From contig NZ_UETR01000005.1 of assembly GCF_900491745.1 (NCBI RefSeq), positions 62,001 to 126,000 on the forward strand: 64,000 nucleotides of DNA. The letters are read 5' to 3'. Positions 58,996 through 64,000 of the stretch are shown in pieces; positions within the stretch are counted from its first letter, which is position 1, and every line of letters begins with the position of its first letter. The notes beneath the pieces were generated by a model. The model saw only the letters and a list, made by a program, of their open reading frames with translations. It ran no database searches and was not told the origin of the DNA. This stretch comes from Amarolinea aalborgensis. GTDB lineage: Bacteria; Chloroflexota; Anaerolineae; SSC4; Amarolineaceae. The position numbers and the translations under genes are program-made.

Positions 58996-61650
58996 ATGAG
59001 CAAGTTGATCTCCTTCAACCAGTGGCTCAAACAGCGGCGCAAGGCGCTTGGCCTGACGCAGAAAGATCTCGCGCAGCAGGCGGGCTGCGCCGAGGTGACG
59101 CTGCGCAAGATCGAGGCCGGCGACTTTCACCCCTCCGCGACGTTGGCCGCCTCCCTGGCCAGGGCCGCAGGTGCGAGAGACGCCGATCTACCCGGCCTCG
59201 TGACCCTGGCGCGCGGTCTCGACAGCGACCTCGCTTTGACCGCGCGCCGGCATATGCCGAGCCGGCCCCACAACCTGCCATCCCAACTCACGCCGCTCAT
59301 TGGCCGCGACCCCGACATCGCCGCGCTGCGCAAGCGGCTGCGCGCGGGGGAGCGGCTGATCACCCTGCTGGGGCCGCCCGGCGTGGGCAAGACCCGCCTG
59401 GCGCAGGCCGTGGCCGAAGAGGTGCTGGAACAGTTCGAGGATGGCGTCTTCTTCGTGCGCCTGGGGCCGATTTCCGATCCTGACCTGGTGGCCGCGACGA
59501 TTGCCCAGACCCTGGGGCTGCAGATGAGCGGTTCCAATCCACCGGCCTTGCAGCTGCGCGCGTACCTGGAGGAGAAGCACCTGCTGCTGGTGCTGGACAA
59601 CTTCGAGCAGATCATCGAGGCTGCGCCGCTGGTGGACGACCTGCTGCGCCGCTGCGCCTGGCTGCACGTGCTGGTGACCAGCCGCCAACCCCTGCGCGTA
59701 CGCGGCGAGCGCCAGGCGCCGGTGCGACCGCTGGCCCTGCCCGCTGAACTTCCCGGCGCCAGCCAACCCACCGCCAGCGACGTGCTTGGTTATTCCGCGG
59801 TGGCCCTGTTTGCGGAACGCGCCGAGATGGTGCAGCCCGACTTTGCCGTCACCGACAGCAACGCCGCAGCCGTCGCCGAACTGTGCCGCCGGCTGGATGG
59901 CCTGCCGCTGGCGATTGAGCTGGTCGCCGCACGCGTCAGGCTGCTGTCGCCGGCCGAGCTGCTGGCGCGGCTGCACGGGCCGTGGATGCTCTCGATGGAC
60001 GGTCTGCGCGACGTGTCGCCGCGGCAGAAGACGCTGAGCGGCGCGATTGGCTGGAGCTACGACCTGCTCACTCCGACCGAACAGACCCTCTTCACGCGCC
60101 TGGCCGTCTTCGTCGGCGGCTGCACCTTGCAGGCCGCGGAGCTGATGTGCGGCGATGACGCTACGCTCGGCCCGCTGCTCCCATTCTCCCTGTCGCCCAC
60201 GCAGGTTCTCGATGGCATTGCCTCCCTGCTGGACAAAAGCCTGCTGCACCGTGAGACCAGCCTACACGGCGATCCGCGTTACGTCATGCTGGAGACGGTG
60301 CGCGAGTATGGTCTGGAACGCGTGGCGTTGAGCGGCCAGGAAGCGGCGCTGCGCGCGCGGCATGTTCACTGCTGCTTGCGGCTGATCGAAAATGCTGAAC
60401 AAGCCGACCTCGACCCTGGCCTCATTCTACTCTGTCGCCTGCTTGACGATGACATTCAAAACGTGCGTGCGGCGCTGGCCTGGTCTAGAGAACACAACGT
60501 CCAGGCTGCTTTGCTGCTGATCGCGGCATCCTTGCGCTGGCTGGGTGACCGTGGTCCTAAGTCGGAATCAGTGCGTTTGATCAACGAGGTTCTCGCCTTG
60601 CCCGGCTCGTCAGCTCATACGATTCCTCGTGCAAAGGTTCTGTTGCAGGCAGCACGTGGACTTGCGGAAGGGAGTACAACGACAGAGGCTCAGGCCTATG
60701 CAGAAGAGTCCCTAGCTCTAAGTCAGAAGTTAGGGTACAGCCAAGGAGCAGCCGATGCTTTGCTCGCCTTGGGACGAATTGCCCATACCGGCTGGTACGA
60801 CCAGGACACAGCCCGTCACTATCTCGAAAAGGCCCTCACACACTACAAAACACTGGGCGACGCAGCCGGTATTGCGCACACCCTGGTGGTGTTAAGTGAA
60901 ACTGCTCTCGCTCAAGGAAATTTTCCACTGGCGCATGCACTGGCCGAAGAATGTCTCTCCGTCGCGCAGCAGGCCGGTTTTTCGTACCCATGGCCGCTCG
61001 CTGTCCTGGCCAACCTGGCCTGGGCCGAAGGAGACCTGCATGGGGCACGGTTGTTGTACGAACGGCATTTGGCAGCTCAGCGAACACGAGGGGTCAAGGG
61101 CAGCCTTGTTTTCGCACTAACGGAGCTGGGAAACGTAGCTACTCGCCAGGGAGATTTTGTCGCCGCTCACGCCTTCTTGGATGAGGCGTTCGTGCACCTG
61201 AAGGAAATGGGGGACGAGGAGTTCACGGGCATGTGCTACCTATATTTGGCAGCCTTGGCGCAGGCCGAAGGCAACTACGGGCGAGCAATCCAGTTGTATC
61301 GAGCGAGCCTGGTGGGACTCAGGTACTTTCAGGGGGATCGGAGTTGGTGTCTCCTAAATCTGGCCGCGCTGGCCGCGGCGCTGAGCCAACACGAGGTGAC
61401 CGCCAGACTGCTGGGTGCAACTCATGCCGTGGACGAGACCATCGCACGCCTCGCTCCCATCGAACGCGACGACTACAATCGCCTCGCCGACGCGACCCGC
61501 GCGGCCCTGGGCGCCGCGGCCTTCGACGCCGCCTGGATGGAGGGCCGGGCGGCTGCCTTTGACGTAATCATCGAGGAGGCAGTCTCGGCCCTGGAAGGCG
61601 TGCTGCGCGTCGCTGACCAGCCCTTATCCGCCGACAGATTGGCGCCATGA
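58996..61650 (+). CDS. XRE-HTH + STAND ATPase + TPR regulator, copy 2
   Basis: An 884-residue paralogue of the regulator at 52574. The HTH (RRKALGLTQKDLAQQAGCAEVTLRKIEAG) and ATPase (Lys132 in GPPGVGKTR; LLLVLDNFEQI) are nearly identical in protein and DNA. From about residue 385 it diverges, with a short insert near 390 (GDDATLGPLLPF) and a distinct TPR half (460-880), implying a different signal. GAGGAAAG precedes ATG 58996. The last residues before the stop are unrelated to copy 1. It converges on the solute-binding-protein gene. Confidence 0.93.
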   Translation: MSKLISFNQWLKQRRKALGLTQKDLAQQAGCAEVTLRKIEAGDFHPSATLAASLARAAGARDADLPGLVTLARGLDSDLALTARRHMPSRPHNLPSQLTPLIGRDPDIAALRKRLRAGERLITLLGPPGVGKTRLAQAVAEEVLEQFEDGVFFVRLGPISDPDLVAATIAQTLGLQMSGSNPPALQLRAYLEEKHLLLVLDNFEQIIEAAPLVDDLLRRCAWLHVLVTSRQPLRVRGERQAPVRPLALPAELPGASQPTASDVLGYSAVALFAERAEMVQPDFAVTDSNAAAVAELCRRLDGLPLAIELVAARVRLLSPAELLARLHGPWMLSMDGLRDVSPRQKTLSGAIGWSYDLLTPTEQTLFTRLAVFVGGCTLQAAELMCGDDATLGPLLPFSLSPTQVLDGIASLLDKSLLHRETSLHGDPRYVMLETVREYGLERVALSGQEAALRARHVHCCLRLIENAEQADLDPGLILLCRLLDDDIQNVRAALAWSREHNVQAALLLIAASLRWLGDRGPKSESVRLINEVLALPGSSAHTIPRAKVLLQAARGLAEGSTTTEAQAYAEESLALSQKLGYSQGAADALLALGRIAHTGWYDQDTARHYLEKALTHYKTLGDAAGIAHTLVVLSETALAQGNFPLAHALAEECLSVAQQAGFSYPWPLAVLANLAWAEGDLHGARLLYERHLAAQRTRGVKGSLVFALTELGNVATRQGDFVAAHAFLDEAFVHLKEMGDEEFTGMCYLYLAALAQAEGNYGRAIQLYRASLVGLRYFQGDRSWCLLNLAALAAALSQHEVTARLLGATHAVDETIARLAPIERDDYNRLADATRAALGAAAFDAAWMEGRAAAFDVIIEEAVSALEGVLRVADQPLSADRLAP

Positions 61651-61766
61651 CGCAAGGTCGGGACGACTGGAGTCGAACTCTTTGCGGGTCTATCCTCGTG
61701 ATCCAATGGGGCTTGACCGCAGGCTCGACTCCAGTGTCTTCTTAACCGGCGACGGCCTTGCTTCTT
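61651..61766. terminator. Convergent intergenic region with inverted repeat
   Basis: ACTGGAGTCGA (61666-61676) pairs with TCGACTCCAGT (61725-61735), with inner GCGGGTC/GACCGC complementarity. It lies between the ends of the regulator and the solute-binding-protein gene and may act as a two-way terminator. There is no T run on the + strand beyond TCTTCTT. Confidence 0.45.
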
Positions 61767-63638
61767 CTACTGACCGCGCGCCTTCTGCTTGGCGTTCCAG
61801 TCCAGCACCCAGGTGTACCACTTCTCCCCGCCCAGGCTGGGGTAGGTGCGCTGCAAGTAAGGCTTCGTGACGCCGACGCTCACGCCGTAGTAGAGAGGCG
61901 CGAAGGCCGCGGCGTCGTCAACCAGGATTTTCTCGGCGGCATGGTACAGCGCCTGACGCTGCGCCGGATTCTCGATCTCCTGGGCCTCCTTGGTCAACTG
62001 GTTGAAACTCTTGCCATCCGGCCCCAAGGGCGCGTTGGCATCCTTCTCCCAACTCAACTGATTGGCGCCCTCGTTGCTGTTGAACACCTCGTGCACCCAG
62101 TTGTTCTCGTCCGCATAGTCAGCGCACCAACCCAGGTACCAGGCCTGTGACCGCCCAGACAAGGGGGTTGAGGGTTGGATCGTGGTGAGGAAGACCTTCA
62201 GTTCCTGGTTCGCGATCTCTACGTTGATGCCCAACCCTTGCTTCCACATCGCCTGGATGGCCTCGGCAATCTGGCGGGGTCGGTCCGAGGTCGTATGCAA
62301 GAAAGTGATCGTCGGAAAACCCTTGCCGTCCGGGTACCCTGCCTCCGCCAGCCACTGCCTGGCCTGCGCCAGCGCCTTGTCATAGCCCCAACCGCCCATC
62401 TCTGTTGGTAACGTCCACGGCGCAATATCCAGGGCGCCCGCGGCGCTGCCAAAAATGGAGCTCGGGGCGAAGGTGTTGGCGGGAATCTGGCCGCCCTTGA
62501 GCACGTTCTCGATCAGGCCCTGGCGGTTGATCGCGGCCGAGAGCGCCTTGCGCACCAACACGTTGTCCATCGGCGGCTTGCTGTTGGTGAAGCCCACATA
62601 AACCGTGCACGCGCTAGGGACGCGGTAGAACTCCTTGCTCAACACAGGATCGGTCTTGACGCGCTCGATATCTCCCAAGGGCACGCCCACGGTGTCTAGC
62701 TTGCCGGCCTCGTACATGGCGAAGGATGGCGCTGTGTCAACCAGCATACTCATCTCGATGCGCTCGATATTGCCAGCCACATGGCTCCAGCCGTACCAGA
62801 ACGGGTTCTTCTCGAGCACCATGTGATCGTCGTGTAACCAACTCACCAGCGTGTAAGGGCCGTTGGTGACGATGGAGCCAGGCTCGGTCCAGCGTTCGCC
62901 CTTCTCCTCAATCGCGGCGCGGTACTGGGGCCGGTTGACCCACATGCCGGCGATGGCCGGGAAATAGGCAGCCGGGGTATTCACGGTCAACTGCACGGTA
63001 TAAGCGTCGGGAGCGCTGGCCCCGACGCCATCCACCAGGGCCTGCAGCTCGGCCGCGCTCAATTTGGCAGCGTCCGCGATGTTCAGCGCCTGGCAGCCGG
63101 CGATGATGTAGTCCACGTACGCGTAGTCCGAAGCCGTGCGGGGGTCGCACGTGCGCTTGACGCCGTAGACCACGTCGGGCGCGGTGACCGGTCCTAACTT
63201 CTGCACCCCGCCGGCCGGCGTGTAGCGCACCCAGGAGACGTCGTCACGCAGCTTGAACGTGTACGTCAGCCGGTCCGCGGAGACGCTCCACGCTGTCGCC
63301 AATTCCGGTGCGACGCTGCCGTCGGCGTTGATGTCAGTCAGGCCCAAGAATAGGTTCTCAACGATGTCACCTGACTCTACCTCGGCGACCAGCGAGGGAT
63401 CCACGGATTGTGGCTCGCCGCCCAGGTTGATGTGCAGGGTTACTTTGTTGCCGGGCTGGGGCGCCGGAGTGACAACCGCGGGCGCGGTCGGCGCGACCAC
63501 CGTCGGCGCCGTGGTCGGCTCAACGACGACGGTCGGTGCGGCCGGTGCAACCGGCGGCGTTGGCGCGGGGCAGGCGGTCAGCGCCAGGCTCATGGCGATC
63601 AGCACGACCACAGGCATCGCCCATTTCTTGGTAGACAT
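61767..63638 (-). CDS. ABC-transporter substrate-binding lipoprotein, family 5 (peptide/opine type)
   Basis: A 623-residue SBP_bac_5 protein. The signal MSTKKWAMPVVVLIAMSLALTAC gives lipobox Cys23, then a short PTTAPTVVAPT linker. The domain has VTLHINLGGEPQSVDPSL, VENLFLGLTDINADGSVAPELATAWSVS, TYTFKLRDDVSWV, GPYTLVSWLHDDHMVLEKNPFW and VRKALSAAINRQGLIENVL, all typical of oligopeptide/dipeptide binding proteins. It would deliver peptides to an ABC permease, not present in the window. AAGGAGG precedes the ATG. Leader and signal peptide are nearly the same as those of the unknown lipoprotein at 51226. Confidence 0.94.
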   Translation of the reverse strand: MSTKKWAMPVVVLIAMSLALTACPAPTPPVAPAAPTVVVEPTTAPTVVAPTAPAVVTPAPQPGNKVTLHINLGGEPQSVDPSLVAEVESGDIVENLFLGLTDINADGSVAPELATAWSVSADRLTYTFKLRDDVSWVRYTPAGGVQKLGPVTAPDVVYGVKRTCDPRTASDYAYVDYIIAGCQALNIADAAKLSAAELQALVDGVGASAPDAYTVQLTVNTPAAYFPAIAGMWVNRPQYRAAIEEKGERWTEPGSIVTNGPYTLVSWLHDDHMVLEKNPFWYGWSHVAGNIERIEMSMLVDTAPSFAMYEAGKLDTVGVPLGDIERVKTDPVLSKEFYRVPSACTVYVGFTNSKPPMDNVLVRKALSAAINRQGLIENVLKGGQIPANTFAPSSIFGSAAGALDIAPWTLPTEMGGWGYDKALAQARQWLAEAGYPDGKGFPTITFLHTTSDRPRQIAEAIQAMWKQGLGINVEIANQELKVFLTTIQPSTPLSGRSQAWYLGWCADYADENNWVHEVFNSNEGANQLSWEKDANAPLGPDGKSFNQLTKEAQEIENPAQRQALYHAAEKILVDDAAAFAPLYYGVSVGVTKPYLQRTYPSLGGEKWYTWVLDWNAKQKARGQ

Positions 63639-63717
63639 TTTCGGTTCCTCCTTGTGACATGGCGAACATCAAGTGCGGTGACGATCAGCGGGGCTGCGGG
63701 TAACAACGACTGCGGAT

Positions 63718-63771
63718 AGTAAACCCCAAAAGTCGCCGCGTGGCAAGCCCCTGACCGATACAAAACCGATA
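63718..63771 (-). promoter_or_regulatory. Shared promoter motif, copy D
   Basis: Minus strand: TATCGGT (63765-63771), 4 bp, TATCGGT (63754-63760), 7 bp, -35 TTGCCA (63741-63746), 17 bp, -10 TTTACT (63718-63723), about 80 bp before the start at 63638. Confidence 0.85.
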
Positions 63772-63778
63772 CAAGTAT

Positions 63779-63848
63779 AGTAACTGCTAACCCGCCGCAC
63801 CAGCGCTGAAAATGGTAACGGCTAACCCGGCGCACCAGCGCTGAAAAA
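63779..63848. repeat. 35-bp direct repeat upstream of promoter copy D
   Basis: Two copies of GTAACNGCTAACCCGNCGCA followed by CCAGCGCTGAAAA, offset by 35 bp (GTAAC at 63780 and 63815). A single partial copy lies upstream of promoter copy B at 52341. Each contains the palindrome CAGCGCTG. Confidence 0.75.
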
Positions 63849-63853
63849 GGAAG

Positions 63854-63881
63854 GGGCCGCCTGCATGGGCAAGCGGCCCCT
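63854..63881 (-). terminator. Rho-independent terminator for the gene entering from the right
   Basis: GGGGCCGC and GCGGCCCC form an 8-bp GC stem, followed on the minus strand by TTCCTTTTT. It lies about 50 bp past the stop codon at 63931. Confidence 0.7.
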
Positions 63882-63930
63882 CGATTCGTATCGGCATTTC
63901 CTGCCTGCGCTGGAAGAAACTCATCTCAGG

Positions 63931-64000
63931 TCAAGGCACGATTTCTGGCCAATACCAGACGAACCATTCAGCCTTGCTCTCGGCTCGGCCATCGCTGACG
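63931..64000 (-). CDS. 3' end of an unidentified gene cut by the window edge
   Basis: A minus-strand frame open from the window end gives VSDGRAESKAEWFVWYWPEIVP and a TGA at 63931-63933, followed by a good terminator hairpin. Only about 22 residues are visible, so no function can be assigned. Confidence 0.5.
   Translation of the reverse strand, partial: VSDGRAESKAEWFVWYWPEIVP

Noticed and set aside
61666..61735. tRNA-like sequence (GGAGTCGAAC)
   Set aside because: The T-arm-like stretch cannot form the 5-bp stem with 7-nt loop, and no acceptor or anticodon arm is found; it is better seen as an inverted repeat between convergent genes.

Overview
The window is a high-GC bacterial chromosome segment with about 35 supported protein genes and no rRNA, tRNA or CRISPR array that I can see. 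The gene content suggests a Chloroflexota member, probably Anaerolineae-like. Pointers are large regulators joining BTAD or XRE DNA-binding domains to STAND ATPase and TPR domains, CHAT proteases, long secreted BNR proteins, and many short dispersed repeats. This assignment is inference from gene style; no marker gene is present.

Layout. 1-8.4 kb: 3' part of a DinG-type helicase, a membrane-anchored rhodanese, a 1,822-residue secreted BNR/beta-helix protein and a small hypothetical. 8.5-13.3 kb: a BTAD + cyclase-like + STAND + TPR regulator and a transglutaminase-like protein. 13.4-28.6 kb: an exopolysaccharide region with UDP-xylose synthase, a glycoside hydrolase/O-antigen-ligase fusion, an AAA-nuclease, an S1P-lyase-like PLP enzyme, a Wzz/tyrosine kinase, an O-antigen ligase, a GT39-like transferase, two GT4 transferases and a phosphodiester-glycosidase-like lipoprotein. 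28.7-38.3 kb: a CHAT protease with SH3 domain, a peroxiredoxin, a secreted M14 carboxypeptidase with a dockerin-like tail, a CoA-type Nudix hydrolase, NAD synthetase and GalE. 38.6-64 kb: a mostly minus-strand region of exported proteins, caspase-fold proteases, an AbiE toxin-antitoxin pair and two XRE-STAND regulators.

The most interesting signal is in the last 25 kb. Four minus-strand genes for exported proteins (starts at 48880, 52152, 56117 and 63638) share one promoter architecture. Two TATCGGT heptamers sit 11 bp apart, followed by 7 bp, a TTGCCA-like -35, exactly 17 bp and a TTTACT -10. This 7+4 geometry is what OmpR/PhoB/SARP-type winged-helix activators use. The promoter at 48966 heads an apparent operon of a secreted glycosidase-like repeat protein, a CHAT-STAND-TPR protease and a secreted BNR-clostripain protease. 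The one at 52280 heads an unknown lipoprotein, an alpha/beta-hydrolase lipoprotein and a double GNAT. Two near-identical XRE-STAND-TPR regulators lie interleaved with these units. I read this as a candidate undescribed signal-responsive secretion/protease regulon.

A second layer is a set of short tandem arrays, mostly of 7-nt period, between genes and inside exopolysaccharide genes. One is a run of ten heptamers in the coding region of a GT39-like transferase. A 237-bp repeat array near 46-47.7 kb carries a 2-nt deletion that shifts the reading frame.
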